This document shows, piece after piece, positions 1 through 7,807 of a stretch of DNA of 64,000 nucleotides; positions within the stretch are counted from its first letter, which is position 1; the number at the start of each line of letters is the position of its first letter. The DNA lies in NCBI RefSeq assembly GCF_021462825.1, contig NZ_JAKEEB010000022.1, positions 1-64,000 on the forward strand, written 5' to 3'. Below the pieces are notes generated by a model. The model saw only the letters and a list, made by a program, of their open reading frames with translations, searched no databases and was not told the DNA's origin. The stretch comes from Streptomyces glomeratus (GTDB lineage Bacteria > Actinomycetota > Actinomycetes > Streptomycetales > Streptomycetaceae). The position numbers and the translations under genes are program-made.

Positions 1-210
1 CAAGGACAGCCGAAGCGCCAGTCAGTCCTGGAGTCAGACCCCCGGCCGGAGCCACAGCAATCATCACTGTCAGTCCTCCTCGGGATCAGCCGAGGGCGTG
101 ATCGTCCGGTTCGTCCGCCCGCTGCTGCCCTGTTATGTGGGCTGTCGGAGTCGTGTGTGCGTCCGGGTTGCCCGGAAGACCGGCTTGCCACCCGCGGGCG
201 ACGCACGAGG

Positions 211-246
211 CCGGTGTTGGTGGGCCCGCAGGCCCACCGCACCGGC
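211..246 (-). terminator. hairpin downstream of SRPBCC gene
   Basis: An 8-bp perfect inverted repeat (219-226 with 231-238, loop CGCA) lies 13 bases beyond the stop of the leftward SRPBCC gene. GC-rich hairpins without a U-tract are usual for streptomycete terminators. The remaining bases 1-210 show no gene I can support. Confidence 0.5.
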
Positions 247-258
247 CGGTCGTCCGGG

Positions 259-711
259 TCAGACCTCGCCGCGCCAGGCGCCCGTCTCGGCGCCGCCGCG
301 GGACTCGATGAACTCCTTGAACCGCTTCAGATCGCCTGTGGCCTGCCGTTTGACGAAGCCCAGCTTGTCGCCGACCGTCTCAGCGAGGCCCTGGGGGTCG
401 TAGTCCAGCTGGAGCATGACCTTGGTGCGGGTGTCGTCCAAGCGGTGGAAGGTGACGACGCCGGCCTGCTTCGCCTCACCGTTGACGGTGGTCCAGGCGA
501 CCCGCTCGTCGGGGATCTGCTCGGTGATCTCCGCGTCGAACTCGCGCTGTACTCCGCCGATCTTGGTGACCCAGTGGGTGAGGGTGTCGGTGCGCTGTTC
601 GATGCGTTCGACACCGTCCATGAACTGCGGGAAGTCCGCGAACTGGGTCCACTGGTTGTAGGCGGTGCGGACGGGGACGTCGACCTCGATGGACTCTTCT
701 ACCTGCGACAA
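259..711 (-). CDS. SRPBCC family (polyketide cyclase/dehydrase-like) protein
   Basis: A 150-residue protein of the START/SRPBCC fold, which forms a hydrophobic pocket for small ligands. The N-terminus (SQVEESIEVDVPVRTAYNQW) is the standard first strand and helix of the family, followed by FADFPQFMDGVERIEQ and a C-terminal long helix (LKRFKEFIESRG). I chose the TTG at 711 because it has a GGGAG ribosome binding site 10 bases upstream and the family's usual start; in-frame starts further upstream add residues that do not fit the fold. It is monocistronic, with a hairpin after its stop. The ligand is unknown; streptomycete homologues are commonly small cytosolic proteins of unassigned role. Confidence 0.85.
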   Translation of the reverse strand: MSQVEESIEVDVPVRTAYNQWTQFADFPQFMDGVERIEQRTDTLTHWVTKIGGVQREFDAEITEQIPDERVAWTTVNGEAKQAGVVTFHRLDDTRTKVMLQLDYDPQGLAETVGDKLGFVKRQATGDLKRFKEFIESRGGAETGAWRGEV

Positions 712-1285
712 CAGTGATCTCCCTTCTTGGGAAGCGGGCAGCAGACCGACCGCATGGCGCCGGTCTTCCTGCATTGCTTGTGATCGTCACTGCCCGGGTT
801 GCCACCAGCTGGTGATTGATGCGTCGCCGAGCCGCTCAAACGGCTGAGGGGGACGCCCGGGCCGCCCGGCTGCTGTCGGGAGATCAGGAGGTCGGCGTTC
901 GCGGCCGATGTCCTGCGGCTCGCACTTTCGCGCTGTGCCTCCTCACCCGGAGTGGCGCCGGGCGGCTGGGTGGCACGGGTGTGCATCAGACGGGCGAGCC
1001 TCAGGCGGGTGAACAGTTCGGTTCGGTGCGCTGCCCGGACAACTCGAGTAGGGCACGCTGGGAGTGGCGGCTGTGCGCCGGGCGCCATCCGCCCCGGCGT
1101 TCGAGAAGGCGGTCGGGGCCGTGCCGATGACCCGCCCTTCGGCTCTGACGAAGCCGATCGAGCATTTCAAGACCAGTGCTTCGGCCTGTCTCATCGGTGG
1201 CTCGAACAGCAGTGATGGTCAGCGCCGTCCTGGTAAGTGATCACTGCTTGCACGAGGGCCGGAAAGGAGTCGACGATGCGACGTC
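712..1285. other. intergenic stretch, no gene supported
   Basis: No reading frame here has a family signature or coherent codon bias. The only structure noted is a 9-bp inverted repeat AGCAGTGAT (1208-1216) / ATCACTGCT (1240-1248), followed by a strong Shine-Dalgarno sequence AAAGGAG (1264-1270). Confidence 0.5.
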
Positions 1286-2572
1286 GTGGTTTGGTGCACG
1301 TTGTTATCGCTTGGATCGGATCCGGCCGGCGAAGTGACGGGGTCTGCTGTGGTTGACAGGGCCGCGGCCGCTCTGGCACTGGTACGGATGGTCCAGGCCA
1401 GCCATACGGTCACGCTGGAGCAGCTTCCGGACCTGGTCGCCGAACACGCTGCCGAAGCCGGGCTGTACGACGTGGCCGTCTTCGTCGTCGACATCCGCGA
1501 GACGGTGCTGCGTCGGCTCACCGGCAAGGGAGGCGACGCCGCCGGCGGAGGACAGGAGTTCACCGTCCGGGGCAGCTTGCCCGGCCACGCGTACCAGCGT
1601 GTGGATCTGCTCCCCGAGTCGGCGTCGGGCGGTGTGCCGGGCGGCCGTCGGCGGTGGTGGGTGGCCGTCACCGACGGCGTGGAGCGTCTGGGCGTGGTGC
1701 GGGCAGACAGCGACACCGACGACGAGCCGACCCGTGACATCTTGCGCGATCTGGCGTCGATGACGGCACTGGTGCTGCTCAGCAAGCGTTCCTTCAGCGA
1801 CTCCTACGCCCGGCTGGTGCGCACCGAGGCGATGAACGTCGCAGCCGAGATGCAGTGGAACCTCACCCCGCCTCCCGCCTACGCCGGACGCGGGGTCACG
1901 GTGGGTGCGGTGATGGAGCCGGCCTATCAGATGGGCGGCGACGCCTTCGACTACGCCGTCGACGGCAACACGCTGCATCTGAGCGTCTTCGACGCCATGG
2001 GCCATGACACGACGGCCGGTATCACCGCGAACGTCGCCGTCGCCGCCTGCCGCAATGCCCGCCGCCAGGGCGCGTCCCTGGCCCAGACCAGCGAGCAGGT
2101 GGAACAGGCACTGCTCCAGCAGTTCAGCACCAGCCGCTACGTCACCGGCATCCTGGCCGACCTCGACGTGGCAAGCGGGCGGCTGACCTGGATCAACCGT
2201 GGGCACCCCCTGCCCATCCTCATCCGCGACAATCGCTGGACGACCGAGCTGGCCTGCCCGCCGGCCGGCCCCATGGGGGCCGATCTGGGCCTGCCGGTGA
2301 CCGAGCGCACCGAGCAGCTGCAACCCGGTGACCGCCTGCTGTTCTACACCGACGGCATCATCGAGGCCCGTGACGCGCGCGGTGACGAGTTCGGCCGGGA
2401 CCGGTTCGTCGGCTTCGTCCGCCGCCACCACGCGGGCCGGCACACCCTGCACGAAACCCTGCGCCGGCTCATGGCGGCCGTCATGGACCACAACGACGGG
2501 CGCCTCGCCGACGACGCCACCGTCCTGCTCGCCGAGTGGCGCGGCGGCCACCAGGACGAACTGACCCCATGA
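1286..2572 (+). CDS. SpoIIE-type PP2C Ser/Thr phosphatase (RsbU-like)
   Basis: About 428 residues. An N-terminal GAF-like sensor region (roughly 30-165) precedes a SpoIIE/PP2C-type catalytic domain (roughly 190-425). Visible phosphatase motifs are GGDAFDY near 217, DAMGHDT near 235, NRGHP near 306, TDGIIEARD near 357 and DDATVLLAEW near the end; the acidic residues bind the metal pair. Such enzymes dephosphorylate STAS anti-anti-sigma proteins in partner-switching control of SigB-type sigma factors, and a STAS gene follows directly. The start is uncertain: GTG 1286 gives the longest form, but the strong AAAGGAG at 1264-1270 is placed for an out-of-frame ATG at 1276 that stops at 1354-1356; GTG 1334 or 1349 are in-frame alternatives. 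Confidence 0.88.
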   Translation: MVWCTLLSLGSDPAGEVTGSAVVDRAAAALALVRMVQASHTVTLEQLPDLVAEHAAEAGLYDVAVFVVDIRETVLRRLTGKGGDAAGGGQEFTVRGSLPGHAYQRVDLLPESASGGVPGGRRRWWVAVTDGVERLGVVRADSDTDDEPTRDILRDLASMTALVLLSKRSFSDSYARLVRTEAMNVAAEMQWNLTPPPAYAGRGVTVGAVMEPAYQMGGDAFDYAVDGNTLHLSVFDAMGHDTTAGITANVAVAACRNARRQGASLAQTSEQVEQALLQQFSTSRYVTGILADLDVASGRLTWINRGHPLPILIRDNRWTTELACPPAGPMGADLGLPVTERTEQLQPGDRLLFYTDGIIEARDARGDEFGRDRFVGFVRRHHAGRHTLHETLRRLMAAVMDHNDGRLADDATVLLAEWRGGHQDELTP

Positions 2573-2601
2573 ACCAACGCCAGCCCACGCAGGAGGATCA
2601 C

Positions 2602-2976
2602 GTGAGCACCGACCCGCCCGCTCCCAAGAAGCCACGTGCCGCCCCTGCAGACGTACAGGTGCATACCGCAGCCCCCGACCGCCATCTTGTGACCGTCACG
2701 GGTCATCTGGACCTGCACACCGCCCACCATCTCGCTGACGCACTGCAACCGCTGCTGGACCGCGGCCCTCACACGGTGCTGGTGGACCTGTCCGGCGTCA
2801 CCTTCCTCGACTCCACCGGACTCACCTGTCTGATCACCGCATACCGCACGGCCCGCAGCACCGGCGCCCGCCTCTCGCTGATCGCGCCCAGCCAGCCGGT
2901 GCGGAAGATGCTGGAACTGACCGGCGTCGATCAGATCCTCGACAGCTATCCCTCCCCGGAAGCCGCACCGGATTGA
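2602..2976 (+). CDS. STAS-domain anti-anti-sigma factor
   Basis: A 124-residue protein with one STAS domain (SpoIIAA/RsbV fold). The strand HLVTVTGHLDLHTA and the phosphorylation-site loop VDLSGVTFLDSTGL are clear; the serine of LDSTG is the expected phospho-acceptor. In partner switching the dephosphorylated form captures an anti-sigma kinase and frees a sigma factor. GTG 2602 has AGGAGG (2590-2595) just upstream. An in-frame ATG at 2569 overlaps the phosphatase stop and would add 11 residues. The gene is very probably co-transcribed with the phosphatase before it, which is its natural regulator. Confidence 0.88.
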   Translation: MSTDPPAPKKPRAAPADVQVHTAAPDRHLVTVTGHLDLHTAHHLADALQPLLDRGPHTVLVDLSGVTFLDSTGLTCLITAYRTARSTGARLSLIAPSQPVRKMLELTGVDQILDSYPSPEAAPD

Positions 2977-2995
2977 CCGGGCGAGGAACGGCGGA

Positions 2996-3360
2996 GTCAT
3001 CCCGCGCCGACTATCCGGCGACCGGCTCCGCGACGAGATCGCACCCGGTCGCTCGCAGACCATCGACATCAGCGACTTCGTCGACCTGGACGCCGTCGAG
3101 CCGGTGTATTTCGACCGCACCTACTACATCGCTCCCCGCGGCAAGGAGTACACCAAGGTCTACGAGCTGCTGCACGCGGCGCTCGCCGAAGGGAACAAGG
3201 CCGGCATCGCCACGTTCGTGATGCCGCAGAAGCTGAGCAAGGCGGAGCTGTACCAGCGGGCGACCGACCAGGAGGTTGCCGGCCGGTCCAAGATGAGTCG
3301 TGAGGAGCTCATCGACGCACTCGCGCTCAGCGGACGCCGCCCGCAAGAAGAGCGCCGCCT
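2996..3360 (+). pseudogene. ku: Ku fragment joined to a Rho_N-like motif
   Basis: In one frame the translation reads IDISDFVDLDAVEPVYFD and continues through RTYYIAPRG, a KVYELL helix and NKAGIATFVM, which is the middle of bacterial Ku, the DNA end-binding protein of non-homologous end joining. The N-terminal barrel start, roughly the first 60 residues, and the rest of the core after FVM are missing. Directly after FVM the same frame encodes a helix-extended-loop-helix motif (KLSKAELYQRATDQEVAGRS, then SREELIDAL) like the Rho N-terminal/SAP-type motifs seen at the end of some streptomycete Ku proteins. This looks like an internally deleted Ku gene. A GTG at 3104 could start a short product, but no good ribosome binding site is present. 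Confidence 0.6.
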
Positions 3361-3397
3361 GACAGGAGCACCCCGCCGCTTGACCGCCCCTGGACCG

Positions 3398-3442
3398 TCA
3401 TCGACTGCCACGAGACTCTTCAGCAGGCACTCACCGACTGAC
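3398..3442 (+). pseudogene. STAS-domain tail remnant
   Basis: The frame reads VIDCHETLQQALTD then stop. This matches the end of the STAS remnant at 8154-8321 (LIDCRETLHQAISN, stop). Only the last helix survives. Confidence 0.45.
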
Positions 3443-3650
3443 TCCAGTCTTCGACGCGTTCGATCCAGCGCCGCCGTCCGGTATCGGAGCGTCGACCGCT
3501 TCGGAAGGGCCCCTCGTGCCTCGTCAGTGGGTCGACAATCCCGTTCGCTCAGGGAGCAGGCGTGAGTGCGGGATCACGGGGTAGGCGCAGCATCGTCGGG
3601 CCATTCCGGCAGGCAGCAGTGGTGAGATCGACCGTGGGAGGGGAATCAGC

Positions 3651-4493
3651 ATGGCGCCCAGCACGCTGGCAACGCAGACGCGGACGGCCGAGTTGCCGGA
3701 GGTCGCCGATCCTTCCCGGATGGCACCCAAGGACGCTCGCGAGCTGTCGAAGCTGTTCTTCCAGCAGCTGGCGGTCTTGGAGGAGGGCACGCCGGAGTAC
3801 AGCTACGCTCGCAACACGCTGATCGAGATGAACATGTCCCTGGTCCGCTACGCGGCCGGCCGGTTCCGCAGCCGGGGGCCGGAGGAGATGGAGGACATCG
3901 TCCAGGTCGGGATGATCGGCCTGATCAAGGCGATCGACCGGTTCGAGCTGACCCGGGAGGCGGAGTTCACCTCCTTCGCCATCCCGTACATCGTCGGTGA
4001 GATCAAGCGGTTCTTCCGCGACACGACCTGGGCCGTGCATGTGCCGCGTCGGCTCCAGGAGGCCCGCGTCCAGCTCGCCAAGGCCACGGAGGAGCTGCGT
4101 ACCCGGCTCGACCGTGATCCGACGGTCAAGGAACTGTCGGAGCTGATGAGCCTGTCCGAAGAGGAGGTCGTCGAGGCCCGCTTGGCCTCGAACGGTTACA
4201 ACTCCTCCTCCCTGGACGCCGCGATCAACGGCAGTGAGGACGGCGAGAGCGCCCTGCAGGACTTCATCGGCACCGAGGACGCGGCGCTGGAACTGGTGGA
4301 GGACTTCCACGCCCTCGCTCCCATGATCGCCGAACTCGACGAGCGCGACCGGAAGCTCCTTCACATGCGGTTCGTGGAGGAGCTGACCCAGGCCCAGATC
4401 GGCGAGCGCCTGGGTGTGTCGCAGATGCACGTCTCCCGGCTGCTGTCCCGGTGCCTGGCCCGGCTGCGCGAGGGCATGCTCACGACCAGCTGA
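3651..4493 (+). CDS. SigB/SigF-type stress RNA polymerase sigma factor
   Basis: A 280-residue sigma-70 family group 3 factor. Region 2 lies around 55-125 (NMSLVRYAAGRFRSRG, then EDIVQVGMIGLIKAIDRFE and the 2.4 stretch TSFAIPYIVGEIKRFFRDTT). Region 3 lies around 130-200 and region 4 ends with the recognition helix-turn-helix LTQAQIGERLGVSQMHVSRL. Such factors in streptomycetes direct osmotic, oxidative and sporulation genes from promoters near GNNT-N14-16-GGGTA and are held by HATPase anti-sigma proteins. ATG 3651 follows GGGAGGGG at about 9-base spacing. STAS, SpoIIE and HATPase genes nearby are plausible controllers. A truncated near-copy of its C-terminal half lies at 11301-11690 on the other strand. 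Confidence 0.92.
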   Translation: MAPSTLATQTRTAELPEVADPSRMAPKDARELSKLFFQQLAVLEEGTPEYSYARNTLIEMNMSLVRYAAGRFRSRGPEEMEDIVQVGMIGLIKAIDRFELTREAEFTSFAIPYIVGEIKRFFRDTTWAVHVPRRLQEARVQLAKATEELRTRLDRDPTVKELSELMSLSEEEVVEARLASNGYNSSSLDAAINGSEDGESALQDFIGTEDAALELVEDFHALAPMIAELDERDRKLLHMRFVEELTQAQIGERLGVSQMHVSRLLSRCLARLREGMLTTS

Positions 4494-4890
4494 TTCTCTT
4501 CGAGGTGCCGTTCTGATGCCCGCCGCGGTTGTGGCGGGCATCAGCCACGTCCGGCTCCTCCGGTTGCCGGGGGCAGGCGGCAAGGGCTTCGCGAAGGGTG
4601 AGGTGACGGGGAATGACCTCGGCGAGGCCGACGATCCCGAAAGTCTCGGAGACGGTGGGGCTCGGGGCCGCGAGTCGCAGCCGGCCGCCATGGCGCTGCG
4701 CGGCGTGATGAGCGGCGATGAGGGCATTGATGCCGCTGGAGTCCATGAAGGTGACGCCGCTGAGATCCACCACCGTCACCTGAGCGGCAGCGCCATCGGC
4801 GGTCAGGGCATCCAGCAGCTGTGGAGCGCTGTCGAGATCGATCTCGCCGCACGCCGTGGACGCGAACACGCCAGTGGACTGGCCGAACAA
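4480..4890 (-). CDS. STAS anti-anti-sigma protein with disrupted 5' end
   Basis: A clear STAS domain: ACGEIDLDSAPQLLDAL, the phosphorylation loop VVDLSGVTFMDSSGINALI, and a C-terminal helix ending LREALAACPRQ. The only in-frame start is a TTG at 4890 without a convincing ribosome binding site. An ATG at 4982 preceded by GGAAGG opens a different frame (MSHVSEQEPVPASS...), so a frameshift near 4890-4900 may have separated the true N-terminus from the domain. The 3' end overlaps the convergent sigma gene by 14 bases and reads through the hairpin at 4514-4543, which suggests the original stop was also lost. It may be non-functional or translated from a frameshifted message. Confidence 0.7.
   Translation of the reverse strand: MFGQSTGVFASTACGEIDLDSAPQLLDALTADGAAAQVTVVDLSGVTFMDSSGINALIAAHHAAQRHGGRLRLAAPSPTVSETFGIVGLAEVIPRHLTLREALAACPRQPEEPDVADARHNRGGHQNGTSKRISWS
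4514..4543 (+). terminator. hairpin terminator after sigma gene
   Basis: Perfect 11-bp inverted repeat TGATGCCCGCC (4514-4524) / GGCGGGCATCA (4533-4543), 20 bases after the sigma factor stop. It can act in both directions. Confidence 0.7.
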
Positions 4891-5183
4891 GGCCCGTAGA
4901 TCGCGTTCGGCGTCCCCCGTGTCGGGCTCGTCGAGCCCGCAGAGGAGGCAGGTACGGGTTCCTGTTCCGAGACGTGGCTCATCGCCCGCTACCTTCCACT
5001 AGCCGAACGCAACGACGGACGGTCCTCGCTGCCAGGCTCTCGAACCGCGCTGCCGGCGCTCACAGCCTGGCGCAGGGTGGCGTGTACGCCGATCGCCTGG
5101 TCCAGCCCCGTCAGGGCGAACACACGCGCGACGGAGGCGGGCACTGCCGCGCGACGGTGACGGATCAACGGGCGGCCTCGCCA

Positions 5184-5225
5184 AACCGGAAAGGGGGCCT
5201 CTTGCAAGGGGCCCCCTTTCCGGTT
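5184..5225 (-). terminator. strong terminator of csbD-like gene
   Basis: Perfect 16-bp inverted repeat AACCGGAAAGGGGGCC (5184-5199) / its complement (5210-5225), starting 8 bases beyond the CsbD stop codon. Confidence 0.85.
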
Positions 5226-5233
5226 CGCGGAGG

Positions 5234-5407
5234 TCAGTGCTTGAAGGCGTCCTTGACCTTTTCCTTGGCTTCGCGGGCGTCCCCAGTGCTCTTCTCTGCC
5301 TGCCCTTCGGCGGCCATGCGGTCGTTGCCGATGGCGCTTCCCAGAGCCACCTTGGTCTTGCCCTTGGCCTGCTCGGTCTTCGCCTTCGCCTTCTCGTTGG
5401 CAGTCAC
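5234..5407 (-). CDS. CsbD family stress-response protein
   Basis: A 57-residue, highly charged protein (GTG start: TANEKAKAKTEQAKGKTKVA... ending REAKEKVKDAFKH). The pattern of lysine/alanine/glutamate-rich helices with the KGK, N-D-R and EGQAEKSTGDAREA segments is the CsbD family, named for a Bacillus sigma-B-controlled gene; the molecular role is not known. GTG 5407 has AGGAGG at a spacing of about 9 bases. A strong hairpin follows the stop, and a candidate SigB-type promoter lies about 50 bases upstream. The gene fits the stress-regulon character of this region. Confidence 0.88.
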   Translation of the reverse strand: MTANEKAKAKTEQAKGKTKVALGSAIGNDRMAAEGQAEKSTGDAREAKEKVKDAFKH

Positions 5408-5457
5408 AGAACAACGCCTCCTCGTAGCTTCGGGACCGCATTCGCGGTAACCGGCTC

Positions 5458-5482
5458 GTGCCCCTGCTTCACCTTAATAAAC
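5458..5482 (-). promoter_or_regulatory. candidate SigB-type promoter for csbD-like gene
   Basis: On the minus strand, GTTT (5482-5479), a 15-base spacer, then GGGCAC (5463-5458). This is one mismatch from the streptomycete SigB-type pattern GNNT-N14-16-GGGTAC. A CACCTT/AAGGTG inverted repeat (5470-5475, 5483-5488) overlaps it. Confidence 0.4.
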
Positions 5483-5546
5483 AAGGTGCTGATCTCGAAT
5501 ATTGAAGAAAAGACAGGGAAGACGGGCGTGCAGGAGGTCGATAACT

Positions 5547-5717
5547 ATGGTTCCCCTGCTTCTGGTCCTGCTTCTCGCGGTCATCCTTTTCGGTGCCGGT
5601 TTCGCCGTCAAGATCCTTTGGTGGGTGGCCCTCGCCGTCCTGGTCGTGTGGCTGCTCGGTTTCGTCATGCGCTCCACCAGTGCCGGTGGTGGCCGCGGCC
5701 GCTGGTATCGATGGTGA
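5547..5717 (+). CDS. small hydrophobic membrane protein
   Basis: A 56-residue protein: MVPLLLVLLLAVILFGAGFA, a second hydrophobic segment (ILWWVALAVLVVWLLGFVM), then a Gly/Arg/Trp-rich tail ending GRWYRW. It should span the membrane twice. This is a common streptomycete small hydrophobic protein with no assigned role. ATG 5547 follows AGGAGG at about 9 bases, which fixes the start; upstream in-frame starts are not better supported. It is divergent from the CsbD gene and is closed by a very strong hairpin at 5724-5784, so it forms its own transcript. Confidence 0.8.
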   Translation: MVPLLLVLLLAVILFGAGFAVKILWWVALAVLVVWLLGFVMRSTSAGGGRGRWYRW

Positions 5718-5723
5718 CCTGAT

Positions 5724-5784
5724 CCCCAACGACGCCCGCAGGGCCCACACCGTCCCGGTGTGGGCCCTGCGGGCGTCGTTGGGG
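5724..5784 (+). terminator. very long terminator hairpin
   Basis: A near-perfect inverted repeat of about 29 bp per arm with a 3-base loop, running from CCCCAACGACGCCCGC to its complement and starting 7 bases after the small membrane-protein stop. Confidence 0.85.
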
Positions 5785-5811
5785 AGCGCCGGCGGGGCCG
5801 GTTTGCAACAT

Positions 5812-5952
5812 CGGAAAGGCGTCCCAGAACAGCCAGCTCCACCCGGCGTTCAGGGTGAAGTTCGCAGCCAGGCTGGCGGCCAGGCGCGTGCGCTCACGCC
5901 GGTCGCAGGAGCCGCCCAGAGCCCGGCCGCCGGCGTAGGCGATCGTCGCGCG
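5812..5952 (-). pseudogene. TspO/MBR family remnant (C-terminal part)
   Basis: Minus-strand translation gives TIAYAGGRALGG then LAASLAANFTLNAGWSWLFW, matching the TspO/MBR motif order: an (I/L)AYAGGRAL segment and the N-x-x-LN-x-xWSW-x-FF helix near the end. TspO proteins are five-helix membrane tryptophan-rich sensors. The first two to three helices are absent and the reading frame loses similarity beyond both ends. It is a decayed fragment. Confidence 0.6.
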
Positions 5953-6056
5953 TTCTGCTGTGGCCGCTGCCCGACCAGCTCTCGGCCGAGTAAGGGCAAA
6001 CCCCGGCAGCCCCTACGACTGGTGGGGCGCTCGCCGCGGCAGCGCGGTCCGCGGGC

Positions 6057-6320
6057 GTGCTCACGGTAGTGGCGATCGTCGACGCGGACACCGGCGCCCT
6101 CGCCGAGGCCCCCGACTTCCTGGCCCGCGGCTTCGTGCACGACGACACCACCTTCGAGCCGGTCATCCCAGTCATCGAAAAGACCCTGGCCACCGCGGCC
6201 GAGGAAGGCGTCGGGGACGCGCGCCAACTCGAACAGCTCCTCGCCCGCGCCGTGGCGAACTGGGCGTTCCGCGCCCTCCGCCGCAAGCCCCTCATCATGC
6301 CCGTCACCATCGACGCCTGA
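6057..6320 (+). pseudogene. rnj: ribonuclease J C-terminal remnant
   Basis: An 87-residue frame from GTG 6057 reads VLTVVAIVDADTGALAEAPD, ARGFVHDD, a helix with IPVIEKTLATAAEEG, and ends RRKPLIMPVTIDA. This is the C-terminal domain of RNase J, the metallo-beta-lactamase-fold ribonuclease for RNA processing. The catalytic beta-lactamase and beta-CASP domains (about 460 residues) are missing and no ribosome binding site precedes the GTG. I regard it as a truncated remnant; a full-length rnj gene would be expected elsewhere in the genome. Confidence 0.7.
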
Positions 6321-6505
6321 GCCACAGCCCTGCAGCACTGTCCCGTTCCGGCCGCGGCGCCGCCGGCATCCAGGTCGGCCACGGGGGTCGGCAGCCACCC
6401 CATCAAGTCAGGGTGGCGACGCACTCCACATGAGAAGTCATCGAAGACACGTCGCCGGAGGCGAAACGCATGAGTGAGTGAGCGGGGCCCGCCACGTTGT
6501 CGTGG

Positions 6506-6775
6506 TCAGCCGGGGAGGTAGCAGCGCAGGGTAGTGCCGTCGGGGCCGGTGTGGACACGGACGAGGTCCGCGAGCTGGTGGACGAGTAGGAGTCCGCTGC
6601 CGCCGGGCTGCGCGGGATGGGGCGGGCGGCGACCGGCCAAGGGATCGTTCAGCTGTCCGCCGTCGTGGACCTCGCAGACGATCCGGTCGCTCTCGGCCCC
6701 GATCCGCAGCGTGCCCGAGCCGGCGCCGTGGACGACGCTGTTGGTGGTCGGCTCCGCCACCGCGCTCAGGAGTCG
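6506..6775 (-). pseudogene. HATPase_c C-terminal remnant
   Basis: The frame reads RLLSAVAEPTTNSVVHGAGS, then CEVHDGGQLNDPLAGRRPP, then PGGSGLLLVHQLADLV, the N-box, G1 and G2 boxes of a GHKL ATPase of the kind found at the end of streptomycete MEDS/anti-sigma proteins. The N-terminal part is missing: it abuts the 3' end of the next HATPase gene (6766-7170) in another frame. Confidence 0.6.
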
Positions 6776-7170
6776 AGGCTGAGTTCGGCCCAGACCGTTT
6801 TGCCGGGGTGACCCGGGGTGACGCCCCAGCGTCGGGCGAGTCGGTCGAGGAGTTGCATGCCAAAACCGCCGGGCTCGGTGTTCGCAGTGGCGCGTTTGCG
6901 GGGCCAGCGGTCGCTGGAATCGCTGACGGCTATGCGCAGCCACCGCCCGTTCCAGGTGAGCTGGATCAGGGGCGAGCCGGAGCCGTGGCGGATGGCATTG
7001 GTGATCAGCTCCGAGACGACCAGTTCGGCGGTCTGGATCATCCGGTGCTGGCGCAGCGGGCCGCCGAAACCGTCCACGCAGTCGCGGACCCAGTGCCGGG
7101 CGGCCGTGATGCTCGCCGTGACTGCGGGGAAGCGCGTCTCGCAGGATGGGATGGTCGATTCGCCGTTCAC
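6766..7170 (-). CDS. HATPase_c anti-sigma factor / regulatory kinase (RsbW-like)
   Basis: A 134-residue GHKL-fold ATPase. The N-box VVSELITNAIRHG, the G1-type loop VSDSSDRWPRKR and the G2 region PGGFGMQLLDRLA with the closing strand GKTVWAELSL are all present. Such proteins bind SigB-type sigma factors or phosphorylate STAS partners. GTG 7170 has GGAGG about 6 bases upstream, and a candidate SigB-type promoter sits about 78 bases upstream, so it may be part of the regulon it controls. It is adjacent to a second, broken HATPase fragment downstream, which points to duplication followed by decay. Confidence 0.85.
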   Translation of the reverse strand: MNGESTIPSCETRFPAVTASITAARHWVRDCVDGFGGPLRQHRMIQTAELVVSELITNAIRHGSGSPLIQLTWNGRWLRIAVSDSSDRWPRKRATANTEPGGFGMQLLDRLARRWGVTPGHPGKTVWAELSLDS

Positions 7171-7247
7171 GAGGTTCCTCCAGCGCGGGTGGCTCTGGGC
7201 CGCCGCCGACCGGTGCTCTGCGCAGCCGGTGGAAGCCATCTGTCGGG

Positions 7248-7271
7248 TTACCCCTGCCTGCCCGGTGAACC
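7248..7271 (-). promoter_or_regulatory. candidate SigB-type promoter for HATPase gene
   Basis: Minus-strand GGTT (7271-7268), exactly 14 bases, then GGGTAA (7253-7248). This fits GNNT-N14-16-GGGTA, with only the last base off consensus, and lies upstream of the GTG at 7170. Confidence 0.45.
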
Positions 7272-7354
7272 GTCTGTGTCTGCCGGGTGACCGGCAGATC
7301 CCGCGAAAGTCATCCGCCGGGAGTTCGACAGTGCCGGCGCGTGCCGGGTGAGTG

Positions 7355-7453
7355 CGCTACAGCCCCCTCGACGCCTTCGGCACCGGGATGGACGACGACA
7401 CCGCCGTCCTGGCCGTTCTCGCACCCCGCCCCGACGGCGAAGCACGGTTGTGA
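7355..7453 (+). pseudogene. SpoIIE-type phosphatase tail remnant
   Basis: The frame reads RYSPLDAFGTGMDDDTAVLA then VLAPRPDGEARL and stop. The DDDTAVLAVLAP motif is the final metal-binding strand of SpoIIE/PP2C phosphatases. Nothing upstream continues the domain. Confidence 0.55.
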
Positions 7454-7486
7454 GCGAGATGCCCGCCGACACGAGGCGCACTCCTT

Positions 7487-7564
7487 CTGGGCATCACCGT
7501 GCTCATGACCGTCTGGCACCGCATCGAGGCCGTCGGCTGTTCCTTCCGCCTCACCGACTATTGA
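7487..7564 (+). pseudogene. possible STAS remnant
   Basis: A short frame LGITVLMTVWHRIEAVGCSF, then RLTDY and stop, resembles the helix after the phosphorylation loop and the following strand of a STAS domain. The similarity is weak. Confidence 0.3.
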
Positions 7565-7807
7565 CGGCGCCCTTGCCGTCCTCCGCTACTGAGCGCGGGC
7601 ACCGCATCGGCGCGAGGCGGCCAGGTACCGGGATCGCAGCACTGATCGGGACGACCGAAAACCAGCCAGGAAACCAGCGATGCCCATGGTCCTGCTGTCT
7701 GTCCATGGTGGGCGTGGTCTGATCCGTCGATGCGCCTGCCGGCAGGACGGCAGGCTGCGCCGTGTAAACGGATTGCCTCCTCGTGTGTCCGAACCGGCAC
7801 ACACGCA

